Assembly: GCF_029674545.1 (NCBI RefSeq)
Contig: NZ_CP121354.1
Span: 4,225,001 to 4,289,000 of the forward strand
From: Mesorhizobium sp. WSM4904
GTDB taxonomy: Bacteria; Pseudomonadota; Alphaproteobacteria; Rhizobiales; Rhizobiaceae
DNA length: 64,000 nt
Reading direction: 5' to 3'
The notes beneath the pieces were generated by a model. The model was not told the origin of the DNA, ran no database searches, and was given only the letters and a program-made list of their open reading frames with translations. This document shows positions 25,604 to 33,569 of the stretch, piece by piece. Position 1 is the stretch's first letter. Each line of letters opens with the position of its first letter. A program made the translations under genes and the position numbers.

Positions 25604-26008
25604 ATGTTGAACTCGCACGAGGATTCGAAAAGGCAGGACTACGTGACGATCGGTTTGACTGCCACGGCAGACGTGGTGCGAATGCAAGGTGACGGCGACC
25701 GAAACGATCCCGGTCGCGGCACAGCGGTCATCACGCGCACCAAAACCAAGACCAAGAAGCCCAGCCTCTACAGGGTCCTCATCCTCAACGACGACTACAC
25801 TCCGATGGAGTTCGTGGTCCACGTCCTGGAGCGTTTTTTCCAGAAGGACCGCGAGGCCGCCACACGCATCATGCTGCATGTTCATAATCATGGAGTGGGC
25901 GAGTGCGGGGTCTACACATTCGAGGTGGCCGAGACCAAAGTGTCTCAGGTCATGGATTTCGCCCGACAGAATCAGCATCCGCTGCAATGCGTGATGGAGA
26001 AGAAGTGA
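25604..26008 (+). CDS. clpS: ATP-dependent Clp protease adaptor ClpS
   Basis: ClpS delivers N-degron substrates to ClpAP. The core (about residues 50-134 of the 134-residue form) has [18 protein letters not shown], the N-degron pocket residues in NDDYTPM, and [19 protein letters not shown]. The start is uncertain. I give the longest ATG form (MLNSHED), whose extra codons are still GC3-rich. ATG 25682 (MQGDGDRN) would give 108 residues, closer to the typical length. It is followed after 6 bp by clpA, the normal pairing. Confidence 0.95.
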   Translation: MLNSHEDSKRQDYVTIGLTATADVVRMQGDGDRNDPGRGTAVITRTKTKTKKPSLYRVLILNDDYTPMEFVVHVLERFFQKDREAATRIMLHVHNHGVGECGVYTFEVAETKVSQVMDFARQNQHPLQCVMEKK

Positions 26009-26014
26009 GGTAAC

Positions 26015-28480
26015 ATGCCGGCTTTCTCCCAAGGCCTGGAAAAGGCGCTACATCAGGCGCTGACATTCGCCAACGAACGACACCATGAGTATGCAACGCT
26101 CGAACACCTGCTGCTCGCGCTGATCGACGACACCGAGGCGGCCGCCGTCATGCGCGCCTGCAACGTCGATCTCGACGAGCTCAAGCATACCGTTCTGACC
26201 TATATCGACACCGAGCTCGACAACCTCGTCACCGGTTACGACGAGGATTCCAAGCCGACCGCCGGGTTCCAGCGCGTCATCCAGCGCGCCGTCATCCACG
26301 TGCAGTCATCCGGCCGCGAGGAAGTGTCCGGCGCCAACGTGCTCGTCGCCATCTTCGCCGAGCGCGAGAGTCACGCCGCCTATTTCCTGCAGGAGCAGCA
26401 GATGACCCGCTACGATGCGGTCAATTACATCTCGCACGGCATCGCCAAGCGCCCGGGCGCTTCGGAGTCGCGCACGCCGCGCGGCGCCGAGGACGAGCAG
26501 GGCGGCCAGAACGGCGCCGAGCCGCAGGAGGACGGCGGCAAGAAGAAGCCGCAGGACGCGCTGACGGCCTACTGCATCAACCTCAACAACAAGGCCAAGG
26601 CCGGCAAGATCGATCCGCTGATCGGTCGCGAGAGCGAGATCAACCGCACCATCCAGGTGCTGTGCCGCCGCTCCAAGAACAACCCGCTCTATGTCGGCGA
26701 CCCGGGCGTCGGCAAGACGGCGATCGCCGAGGGCCTCGCCAAGCGCATCGTCGAAGGCGACGTGCCCGAGGTGCTGCAGGACGCCACCATCTTCGCGCTC
26801 GACATGGGCACTCTCTTGGCCGGCACCCGCTATCGCGGCGACTTCGAGGAGCGGCTGAAGCAGGTCGTCAAGGAGCTCGAGGACTACCCCGGCGCGGTGC
26901 TGTTCATCGACGAGATACACACCGTGATCGGGGCAGGGGCCACGTCGGGCGGCGCCATGGATGCGTCGAACCTGTTGAAGCCAGCGCTGTCGTCCGGCGC
27001 CATCCGCTGCATCGGCTCGACCACCTACAAGGAGTTCCGCCAGTTCTTCGAAAAGGACCGCGCCTTGGTGCGGCGCTTCCAGAAGATCGACGTCAACGAG
27101 CCGACCATCGAGGACGCCATCGAGATCATGAAGGGCCTCAAGCCTTATTTCGAGGAGTTCCACAAGGTCCGCTACACGAGCGAAGCGATCAAGGCCTCGG
27201 TCGAACTCTCGGCCCGCTACATCAACGACCGCAAGCTGCCGGACAAGGCGATCGACGTGATCGACGAGACCGGCGCCTCGCAGATGCTGGTGCCTGAGGC
27301 CAAGCGCAAGAAGACGATCGGCATCAAGGAAATCGAGGCGACGATCGCCACCATGGCGCGCATTCCGCCGAAGACGGTTTCGGCCGACGACGAGAAGGTG
27401 CTGCAGGGTCTCGATGTCGAGCTGAAGCGCGTCGTCTACGGCCAGGACACCGCGATCACCGCGCTGACTTCGGCGATCAAGCTGGCGCGCGCCGGCCTGC
27501 GCGAACCGGAGAAGCCGATCGGCTCCTACCTGTTCTCGGGTCCGACCGGCGTCGGCAAGACGGAAGTGGCCAAGCAGCTTGCCGCCTCGCTCGGCGTCGA
27601 GCTGATCCGCTTCGACATGTCGGAATATATGGAACGCCACACCGTCTCGCGGCTGATCGGCGCGCCTCCCGGCTATGTCGGCTTCGACCAAGGCGGCCTT
27701 TTGACCGACGGCGTCGACCAGCATCCGCATTGCGTGCTCCTGCTCGACGAGGTCGAGAAGGCGCATCCGGACCTGTTCAACATCCTGTTGCAGGTGATGG
27801 ACCATGGCAAGCTGACCGATCACAACGGCAAGCAGATCGACTTCCGCAACGTCATCCTGATCATGACGACCAATGCGGGCGCGTCGGACGCCCAGCGTGC
27901 GGCGATCGGCTTCGGCTCGACGAAGCGCGAGGGCGACGACGTCGAGGCGATCAACCGGCTGTTCACGCCGGAGTTCCGCAACCGCCTCGATGCGATCATC
28001 CCGTTCGGCTCGCTGCCGGTGCCGGTCATCCACCAGGTGGTGCAGAAGTTCGTCATGCAGCTCGAGGCCCAGCTTTCCGAGCGTGGCGTCACCTTCGACC
28101 TGTCGCCCGAGGCGATCGCCTGGCTGGCCGACAAGGGCTATGACGAGCGCATGGGCGCGCGTCCGCTCGGCCGCGTCATCCAGGAGCACATCAAGAAGCC
28201 GTTGGCCGACGAGGTGCTGTTCGGCAAGCTGAAGAAGGGCGGCACGGTGCGCGTCACCGTCGAGAAGAAGGAGACCGGCGAGACCGGCCTGAAGCTCGAA
28301 TCGCTCGCCGACGAAGCCCCGGTGAAGCCGAAGAAGGAAGAGCCGGAGGACGCGCCGAAGACGAGGAAGGCAGCGGCGAAGAAGCCCGCCGCCAAAAAGG
28401 CGGTGGCGCAGAAGCCGGACCCGAAGGGCAAGGACGGCGGCAAGCGCAGCCTTGTCCCGCAGCTGCCTCGCAAGGGCTGA
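26015..28480 (+). CDS. clpA: ATP-dependent Clp protease ATP-binding subunit ClpA
   Basis: An 821-residue Hsp100 unfoldase that feeds ClpP. A Clp-N double repeat occupies about residues 1-145 and an acidic/basic linker 150-185. AAA-1 has Walker A GDPGVGKT at 228-235, and AAA-2 has GPTGVGKT at 509-516. The ClpP-contact IGF-type loop is present as [10 protein letters not shown] in the second domain. E. coli ClpA is about 758 residues. The extra length here is a C-terminal lysine/alanine/proline tail (about 767-821, with [13 protein letters not shown]). It is co-transcribed with clpS. The long minus-strand ORF over it is a shadow. Confidence 0.97.
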   Translation: MPAFSQGLEKALHQALTFANERHHEYATLEHLLLALIDDTEAAAVMRACNVDLDELKHTVLTYIDTELDNLVTGYDEDSKPTAGFQRVIQRAVIHVQSSGREEVSGANVLVAIFAERESHAAYFLQEQQMTRYDAVNYISHGIAKRPGASESRTPRGAEDEQGGQNGAEPQEDGGKKKPQDALTAYCINLNNKAKAGKIDPLIGRESEINRTIQVLCRRSKNNPLYVGDPGVGKTAIAEGLAKRIVEGDVPEVLQDATIFALDMGTLLAGTRYRGDFEERLKQVVKELEDYPGAVLFIDEIHTVIGAGATSGGAMDASNLLKPALSSGAIRCIGSTTYKEFRQFFEKDRALVRRFQKIDVNEPTIEDAIEIMKGLKPYFEEFHKVRYTSEAIKASVELSARYINDRKLPDKAIDVIDETGASQMLVPEAKRKKTIGIKEIEATIATMARIPPKTVSADDEKVLQGLDVELKRVVYGQDTAITALTSAIKLARAGLREPEKPIGSYLFSGPTGVGKTEVAKQLAASLGVELIRFDMSEYMERHTVSRLIGAPPGYVGFDQGGLLTDGVDQHPHCVLLLDEVEKAHPDLFNILLQVMDHGKLTDHNGKQIDFRNVILIMTTNAGASDAQRAAIGFGSTKREGDDVEAINRLFTPEFRNRLDAIIPFGSLPVPVIHQVVQKFVMQLEAQLSERGVTFDLSPEAIAWLADKGYDERMGARPLGRVIQEHIKKPLADEVLFGKLKKGGTVRVTVEKKETGETGLKLESLADEAPVKPKKEEPEDAPKTRKAAAKKPAAKKAVAQKPDPKGKDGGKRSLVPQLPRKG

Positions 28481-28494
28481 TCGGCCTGGAAATC

Positions 28495-28571
28495 AAAAAA
28501 GTCCCGGCATGAACTGACCCCCGAAAGTTGGACACAACCTTCGGGGGTCAGTTCACAACGGGGCTTTTTTC
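28495..28571 (+). terminator. clpA terminator whose loop carries an inserted palindrome
   Basis: The outer arms AAAAAAGTCCC (28495-28505) and GGGGCTTTTTT (28561-28571) form a typical terminator base with a T6 run. Between them lies a 46-bp, nearly perfect hairpin (28510-28555). Removing the insert would leave a standard short-loop terminator. Confidence 0.65.
28510..28555. repeat. 46-bp palindrome resembling IS3-family inverted ends (MITE-like)
   Basis: Arms TGAACTGACCCCCGAA (28510-28525) and its exact complement (28540-28555), extended by GTTG-GACA-CAAC in the centre, with a single mismatched pair. The sequence TGAACTGACCCCCGAAAGTT is typical of terminal repeats of IS3-family elements (IS51/IS407-like groups, TG...CA ends). 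No transposase is present, so this is two fused ends or a miniature derivative. Confidence 0.7.
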
Positions 28572-28587
28572 GTTAGAGGGATCGGCA

Positions 28588-29214
28588 TTGGCGGCCGGAC
28601 AAATCATCATACTGAACGGCGTGCCGCGCTCCGGAAAGTCGAGCATAGCCGGCGCCGTCCAGGAGATGTTCGATGGCGTGTGGGTCAATCTCGGCGTCGA
28701 CGCCTATGCGCAGATCACGCCGCCGCGACTGCGTCCGGGCATCGGCCTGCGTCCCGGCGGCGAACGCCCCGACCTCGAGGCCTTTCTGCCGGGCTTCTAT
28801 GCCGCGCTCTATGACTCCATCGCGGCACACAGCCGGCAGGGGCTGAATGTCGCCACCGATGTCGGCCACCACGATGCCTATTCGAGGCCGCTCGACATCC
28901 TTCCCGACTGCGCCCGGCGCCTCGCGGGCCTGCCGGTGCTGTTCGTTGGCGTCCGCTGCCCGATCGAAATGATCCTGCAAAGACGCGCCGCAGGCGCGGC
29001 TGACCGAACCTACGTGACCGGATCGGACGAGGATCCGCTGCCGCGGCCCGTGCGCCTGTGGCAGGAAGGGGTGCACAAGCCCGGCATCTACGATCTGGAG
29101 ATCGATACGTCGCGGCTGAGCCCGGCTGAGTGTGCGGAAGCCATCCGGCGGCGGCTCGTCGACGGACCGGAGCCCACCGCCTTCCCGACGCTGGCGCAAT
29201 CGCGGGCCGGCTGA
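28588..29214 (+). CDS. P-loop kinase-like protein related to chloramphenicol phosphotransferase
   Basis: A 208-residue protein from TTG 28588 (MAAGQIIILNGVPRSGKSS) with an AGAGGG ribosome site. No ATG occurs before the P loop. Walker A is GVPRSGKSS at residues 11-19. The DVGHHDAYSRPL stretch and the GVRCPIEMILQRR stretch resemble the CPT family of ATP-dependent phosphotransferases. In Streptomyces, CPT phosphorylates chloramphenicol; here the substrate is unknown and resistance should not be assumed. It begins just after the clpA terminator and the inserted palindrome. It is convergent with the HIT gene, 6 bp apart. Confidence 0.85.
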   Translation: MAAGQIIILNGVPRSGKSSIAGAVQEMFDGVWVNLGVDAYAQITPPRLRPGIGLRPGGERPDLEAFLPGFYAALYDSIAAHSRQGLNVATDVGHHDAYSRPLDILPDCARRLAGLPVLFVGVRCPIEMILQRRAAGAADRTYVTGSDEDPLPRPVRLWQEGVHKPGIYDLEIDTSRLSPAECAEAIRRRLVDGPEPTAFPTLAQSRAG

Positions 29215-29220
29215 GCCGGA

Positions 29221-29646
29221 TCAGCCTCCCAGCGCCGCCCGAATCTTGCCGGCGTTCTCGGCGAGCACCTCCGGCTTTTCCATCTGCCCGGAATGCGGCT
29301 TCAGCGGCACGCCATCGAAGCGCGGAATGACATGGACATGGAGGTGGTAGACGGTCTGCCCCGAAGCCGGCTCGTTGAACTGCATCACGGTGACGCCGTC
29401 GGCGTTGAAAGCCTTTTTCACGGCCACCGCCACTTTCTGCACAACGGCAAACAGCGGCCCGAACGTCGGCGGATCGGCGTCGAGGATGTTGCGTGACGGA
29501 GCCTTCGGCACCACCAGCGTGTGGCCGACTCCTTGCGGCATCACGTCCATGAAGGCAACGACCGCATCGTCCTCATAGATGCGGTGCGAGGGGATTTCGC
29601 CGCGCAGGATTTTTGCGAAAATGTTGTTCGTATCGTAGACGGTCAT
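29221..29646 (-). CDS. HIT-family nucleotide-binding protein
   Basis: A 141-residue histidine-triad hydrolase. The family start (NIFAKILRGEIPSHRIYEDD) and the active-site triad HLHVHVIPRF are both present. Bacterial HIT proteins of this Hint branch hydrolyse nucleoside phosphoramidates or adenylated adducts; the precise substrate is unknown. The length is normal. Its ATG at 29646 is divergent from the small membrane gene at 29714. Confidence 0.93.
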   Translation of the reverse strand: MTVYDTNNIFAKILRGEIPSHRIYEDDAVVAFMDVMPQGVGHTLVVPKAPSRNILDADPPTFGPLFAVVQKVAVAVKKAFNADGVTVMQFNEPASGQTVYHLHVHVIPRFDGVPLKPHSGQMEKPEVLAENAGKIRAALGG

Positions 29647-29713
29647 GATGCCTCGCTATTTGATGATCGACGATGTTTGTCGCCGGACAGGGTAGCGTCA
29701 AGATGGAGCAGCC

Positions 29714-29878
29714 ATGAAGTGGATCGTTGCCGGCTGGCTTTTGTTCATCGTGTCGGCGCTGTTCTTCATCGCCGCGGCATGGCGCGCGGGCGATCTATTG
29801 GCGCTCGCAGGCGGCGTGTTCTTCCTGGTCGCCTGCTTTTCGTTCCTTGTCCCGATCGCGGCCAGAAAGCCGCAATAA
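29714..29878 (+). CDS. Small two-span membrane protein (54 residues)
   Basis: An ORF of 54 residues starting MKWIVAGWLLFIVSALFF and ending with a basic ARKPQ tail. It has hydrophobic segments at about 4-24 and 29-49, so a helical hairpin. A GGAGCAGCC ribosome site precedes the ATG at the right distance. GC3 usage is coding-like. It is shorter than common ORF cut-offs and easily missed. No family is recognised. It lies between the divergent HIT gene and the convergent DUF482 gene, which ends 20 bp later. Confidence 0.65.
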   Translation: MKWIVAGWLLFIVSALFFIAAAWRAGDLLALAGGVFFLVACFSFLVPIAARKPQ

Positions 29879-29898
29879 CCGGGGCGTAGCGCGCGGAG

Positions 29899-31113
29899 CT
29901 ATTCCTTGAGATCCTTGCGGAACGGCGTGTGCTCTTCGAGATACTCGCCCATCCGCTCCACTTCGCGCCGCTCGCGGCGCAGATAGTCGGCGACCGCGTT
30001 GCGCAGGCCGGGATGAGCGATGTAGTGCGCCGAATGCATGGTCACCGGCTGATAGCCGCGCGCCAGCTTGTGCTCGCCTTGCGCGCCTGCCTCCACCACT
30101 TTCAGCTTGCGTTCGATCGCGAAGTCGATCGCCTGGTGGTAGCAAACCTCGAAATGCAGGAAGGGGTGATCCTCGATGCAGCCCCAGTTGCGGCCATAGA
30201 GCGCGTCCGAGCCGATGAAGTTGATGGCGCCGGCGATGTAGCGGCCATTGCGTCTGGCCATCACCAGGAGGATATCGTCGGCCATGCGCTCCCCGATCAG
30301 CGAAAAGAACTGGCGGTTGAGATAGGGCCGGCCCCATTTGCGGCCGCCGGTATCCATGTAGAAGGCGAAGAAATCGTCCCAGGCGCGTTCGGTGATGTCC
30401 CTGCCGGTCAGCCAGTCGATCGAGATGCCATCGGCCAGCGCCTCGCGGCGCTCCTTCTTCATCGCCTTGCGCTTGCGCGAGGCAAGCGTGGCGAGGAAGT
30501 CGTCATAGCTCGAAAAGCCTTCGTTGAAGAAATGGAACTGCTGATCGGTCCGATGCAGGAACCCTGCCGCCTCCAGCGTCGCTATGTCGGGCTCCGCCGC
30601 GAAGGTGACATGGGCGGAAGACACGCCAAGCTTGTCGGTCACCAATTTCAGGCCAGCGGCAAGTCCGGCCCTCACCGCGCTCTGGTCCTCCTCCTTGCCG
30701 ACCAGCAGGCGAGGGCCTGTGACAGGCGTGAACGGCACCGAGCATTGCAGCTTGGGGTAATAGCGTCCGCCGGCACGCTCGAACGCATCCGACCAGCCAT
30801 GATCGAAGACATATTCGCCCTGACTGTGCGACTTGAGATAGCAAGGCACGGCGCCGAGCAGCTTGCCTTGCGCCGTCTCGAGTCTGAGGTGATGGCCCTG
30901 CCAGCCGGTGCGCCGCACGGCGCAGCCGGAGTCCTCGAGCGCGCTCAGAAAAGCGAATGAAACGAGCGGGTTGTAACCATTTTCATTATCGCCGCGTGTG
31001 GTTCCGGCGAAGCCGTTCCATTCCTCGCAGGTGAACGCGCCTATGCCCGCCGCGACGCGGATGGCATAGTCCGCATTCGTTGTCCGTCCATCGCCGTCGT
31101 CACCCTGATCCAT
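29899..31113 (-). CDS. GNAT-like acyltransferase of the DUF482 (peptidogalycan) family
   Basis: A 404-residue protein with duplicated GNAT-like folds. Recognisable DUF482 segments are NPLVSFAFLSALEDSG, LKSHSQGEYVFDHGW, SRKRKAMKKERREA, and GRNWGCIEDHPFLHFEVCY. The C-terminal ARGYQPVTMHSAHYI is typical. The family has been annotated as peptidogalycan biosynthesis and is related to FemAB-type aminoacyl transferases; the true substrate is unknown. No signal peptide or membrane span is visible. It is transcribed alone, with palindromic repeats upstream at 31170-31292. Confidence 0.88.
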   Translation of the reverse strand: MDQGDDGDGRTTNADYAIRVAAGIGAFTCEEWNGFAGTTRGDNENGYNPLVSFAFLSALEDSGCAVRRTGWQGHHLRLETAQGKLLGAVPCYLKSHSQGEYVFDHGWSDAFERAGGRYYPKLQCSVPFTPVTGPRLLVGKEEDQSAVRAGLAAGLKLVTDKLGVSSAHVTFAAEPDIATLEAAGFLHRTDQQFHFFNEGFSSYDDFLATLASRKRKAMKKERREALADGISIDWLTGRDITERAWDDFFAFYMDTGGRKWGRPYLNRQFFSLIGERMADDILLVMARRNGRYIAGAINFIGSDALYGRNWGCIEDHPFLHFEVCYHQAIDFAIERKLKVVEAGAQGEHKLARGYQPVTMHSAHYIAHPGLRNAVADYLRRERREVERMGEYLEEHTPFRKDLKE

Positions 31114-31169
31114 GGGGCTTATTTAAGCGTCATCAGTGCAGCTACAAGTCACGTTTCAGGCACCGCCTC

Positions 31170-31241
31170 AGAGCACGATGCCGAAAAGCACGAAAAGGTT
31201 TTTTGCTTCGCTGACCTTCGGTTCGGACGACATCATGCTCT
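31170..31241. repeat. 72-bp dispersed palindromic element
   Basis: Outer arms AGAGCACGATGCCG and CGACATCATGCTCT (imperfect) frame a centre containing AAAGGTTTTTTGC and GACCTTCGGTTCGG. It matches the layout of short intergenic repeats that I recall from Mesorhizobium. It lies between two minus-strand genes; no ORF is present. Confidence 0.5.
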
Positions 31242-31266
31242 CTCTTTGGTTTGTTTGGGCGGATCA

Positions 31267-31292
31267 GATTTCAGGTCGTTCGACCTGAAATC
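31267..31292 (-). terminator. Perfect 26-bp palindrome after the GDPD gene
   Basis: Arms GATTTCAGGTCG (31267-31278) and CGACCTGAAATC (31281-31292) with a 2-nt centre, further extended by CGGAT/ATCCG outside. It begins 9 bp beyond the stop of the minus-strand gene, so it probably marks its 3' end. It lacks a strong T-run and may also be a mobile palindrome. Confidence 0.6.
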
Positions 31293-31300
31293 ATCCGGCT

Positions 31301-32029
31301 CTAGGCGACCTTGACCAGATCGGGCTCGAAGCCCTCGAAGGTCATCTGGTCGGCATATCTGAACGTGAGGTCGACCGCCGGCTGGTCGTGCACGGTCCAG
31401 GTGATGACGGGCATTTTGAGCTTTTCGCGCACGAAGCTGACGAACGGGTTGGGCAGGTCGCCGGCGGCGTAGGACGTGAAGGCGATGTCGTGCGCCAGCA
31501 TGGCGAAATGCGCCTCGATCAGCTGGTTGTCCTTGCCATAAGCGGTCAGCCCGCCGGGAATGTCCGGCGCATCCTTGGCGAAGTCGCGGATCAGCCAATG
31601 ATCGAACGACATGATCGCCACCTTGCCCTTGTAGCGCTTGAGCAGTCTGCCGACGCTCGCGACCAATCCTTTGTCGTGGCCGGGAACACCTTTCAGCTCG
31701 ACCACAAGCGGCACCCGACCGTCGATCAGGTCGAGCGCCTCCTGCAATGTCGGCAGGTGATCCCTCGTGCCGCCCACCTTGAGCGCGGTGAGTTCGGCCG
31801 CGGTGCGCTGCCAGACAAAGCCGTCCTCGCCGGTCAGGCGTTTCAGATCGCCGTCGTGGATGATGACGGGAACGCCGTCAGACGAGATATGCACGTCGCA
31901 TTCGATCGCATAGCCGCGCTCGGCCGCCGCCGCGAAGGCCGACAGCGTGTTCTCCCAGCGCGTCTTGTTCATGTCGTGGAAGCCGCGATGCGCGACGGGG
32001 CGGGCAATCAGCCAGGAAAGGTCGGTCAT
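31301..32029 (-). CDS. Glycerophosphodiester phosphodiesterase family protein
   Basis: A 242-residue TIM-barrel phosphodiesterase without signal peptide, so cytoplasmic and UgpQ-like. Key residues are visible: VAHRG with catalytic H14 and R15, EN at 26-27, and the ECDVH metal-binding motif with the second catalytic histidine shortly after in VIIHD. The late KVxxELKGV and WTVH segments also fit. It would release glycerol 3-phosphate from deacylated phospholipids. The start ATG 32029 follows the ridA stop by 11 bp, so the two form an operon. A longer in-frame ORF that runs back through ridA is a shadow. Confidence 0.93.
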   Translation of the reverse strand: MTDLSWLIARPVAHRGFHDMNKTRWENTLSAFAAAAERGYAIECDVHISSDGVPVIIHDGDLKRLTGEDGFVWQRTAAELTALKVGGTRDHLPTLQEALDLIDGRVPLVVELKGVPGHDKGLVASVGRLLKRYKGKVAIMSFDHWLIRDFAKDAPDIPGGLTAYGKDNQLIEAHFAMLAHDIAFTSYAAGDLPNPFVSFVREKLKMPVITWTVHDQPAVDLTFRYADQMTFEGFEPDLVKVA

Positions 32030-32040
32030 GTCAGGCTCGT

Positions 32041-32505
32041 TCACTCGACTTCGAAAATCGCTTCGATTTCGACCGCGGCATTGAGTGGCAGCGAAGCGGT
32101 GCCGACGGCGGAGCGGGCATGCTTGCCGCGCTCGCCGAGGACTGCGACCAGGAAATCGGACGCGCCGTTGGCGACCAGATGCTGCTCGACGAAATCCGGC
32201 GCCGAGGCGACGAAGACGGTGATCTTGACCAGCCGGCGGATTTTCTCGAGGTCGCCGAGCGCTGCCTTGGCCTGCGCCAGGATGTTGATGGCGCAGAATT
32301 TCGCGCCTTCCTTGCCGGCGGCAGTATCGATGTCGCGGCCAAGCAGCCCGCTGGCCTGCAGCTTGCCGTCCTTCAGCGGAAGCTGGCCGGCGGTGAAGAG
32401 TGTGTTGCCGGTCCGGCAGTAGGGCACGTAGTTTGCGGCGGGGGCCGCGGCGGCCGGAAGAGTGACGCCGAGATCGCTTAGCCGCTTTTCGATTGTTTCG
32501 CTCAT
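32041..32505 (-). CDS. RidA-family (YjgF/YER057c) protein
   Basis: A 154-residue trimeric-fold protein. Family blocks are NYVPYCRTGNTLFTAGQLP, the AINILAQAKAALGD helix, and the C-terminal GTASLPLNAAVEIEAIFE. The substrate Arg of archetypal RidA normally lies in a GxxR motif around residue 105. Here the equivalent region reads LGERGKHARSAVG, so the arginine is probably present (the RutC-like longer branch). Archetypal members deaminate reactive enamines. It precedes the GDPD gene by 11 bp. Confidence 0.9.
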   Translation of the reverse strand: MSETIEKRLSDLGVTLPAAAAPAANYVPYCRTGNTLFTAGQLPLKDGKLQASGLLGRDIDTAAGKEGAKFCAINILAQAKAALGDLEKIRRLVKITVFVASAPDFVEQHLVANGASDFLVAVLGERGKHARSAVGTASLPLNAAVEIEAIFEVE

Positions 32506-32643
32506 TGGTTTTCCCTATTGCTGGAAGGCGCCGCGTTGGCCGGGCCGAAATTGCTATTTTTGCCTCGCTTCCGCCATGACTTTTTTTAAGCTGGACCATC
32601 TTTCCCTGCGGCCTGCCATCGGTCGCGACGATCGGAGCACTTC

Positions 32644-33474
32644 ATGCGCGTGACGCGCCTTTTCCTTTCCGCCGCCTTGCTGTCGACGGTCATCCCGATG
32701 GCTCCGGCCTTTGCCGTGCCCGCGCTGCAGGCGCACCGCGCCGTCTACGACCTTACCCTCAACAAGGCGTCCGACCGCTCGGGCATCACCGGCATTTCCG
32801 GCCGCATGGTGTATGAGTTCAACGGCTCTCCTTGCGAGGGCTATACGGTGAAGTTCCGTTTCGTCACCCAGATCGTGACCAGCGACAACACCAGGCTGAC
32901 CGACCAGCAGACGACGACGTTCGAGGACGCCGAAGGCAAGACCTTCTCCTTTGTAACGAAGTCCTTCGTCGACCAGAACCTCGACAAGGAGGTCAAAGGC
33001 ATGGCGACAAGGGAGCCGAAGGGCCTCAAGGTCGACATCGACAAGCCCGAGAAGAACACGCTCGAACTCGCCGCCACGCAGTTCCCCACCCAGCATCTCG
33101 TCGAGCTGATCGGCAAGGCCGAGAAGGGCGAGAACTTCTACCAGACCAATCTGTTCGACGGCTCCGAGGACGCCAACAAGGTGATGACGACGACGGTCGT
33201 CGTCGGCAAGAAGACCGACGCCGACAAGTCGGACCCGGAAGCGCCGGCGCTCGCCAAGCTCGCCACCGACAAATACTGGCCTGTCGACATCGCCTATTTC
33301 GACGACACCGACAAAAGCGGCGAGGAAGTGCCGGAGTACCGGATCAGCTTCAAGCTGCATGAGAACGGCATCACGCGCGATCTCGTCATGGACTACGGCG
33401 ACTTCTCGATGACCGGCAAACTGGTCGACCTGTCGCTGTTCGATCAGACCAAGCCCTGCCCGGCTTCGAAATAG
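32644..33474 (+). CDS. eipB: Cell-envelope integrity protein EipB (DUF1849)
   Basis: A 276-residue periplasmic protein with signal peptide (about 1-24, APAFA). DUF1849 landmarks are ALQAHRAVYDLTL at the mature N-terminus, GRMVYEFNGSPCEGY, and FLLxx-type strands later. Cysteines C64 and C272 are near the two ends, matching the single disulfide described for Brucella EipB, a spiral beta protein needed for envelope integrity. The length is normal. It is divergent from ridA and upstream of the acyltransferase gene. Confidence 0.92.
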   Translation: MRVTRLFLSAALLSTVIPMAPAFAVPALQAHRAVYDLTLNKASDRSGITGISGRMVYEFNGSPCEGYTVKFRFVTQIVTSDNTRLTDQQTTTFEDAEGKTFSFVTKSFVDQNLDKEVKGMATREPKGLKVDIDKPEKNTLELAATQFPTQHLVELIGKAEKGENFYQTNLFDGSEDANKVMTTTVVVGKKTDADKSDPEAPALAKLATDKYWPVDIAYFDDTDKSGEEVPEYRISFKLHENGITRDLVMDYGDFSMTGKLVDLSLFDQTKPCPASK

Positions 33475-33569
33475 CCGCGGGTTAACCACGAAGCAGGCTG
33501 CCGAACGGCCCGACTTGAAGGCGCCGCAATCCAGTCCCAGCTTTCCTGACGGCAGTTGGGGGAGAAGGT

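Noticed and set aside
26306-28189. 627-codon minus-strand ORF over clpA
   Set aside because: Opposite-strand shadow of clpA with biased composition and no domains.
28588-29214. Chloramphenicol resistance gene
   Set aside because: Only the P-loop phosphotransferase family likeness is visible. Such genes are common in soil bacteria with other or unknown substrates, so resistance is not claimed.
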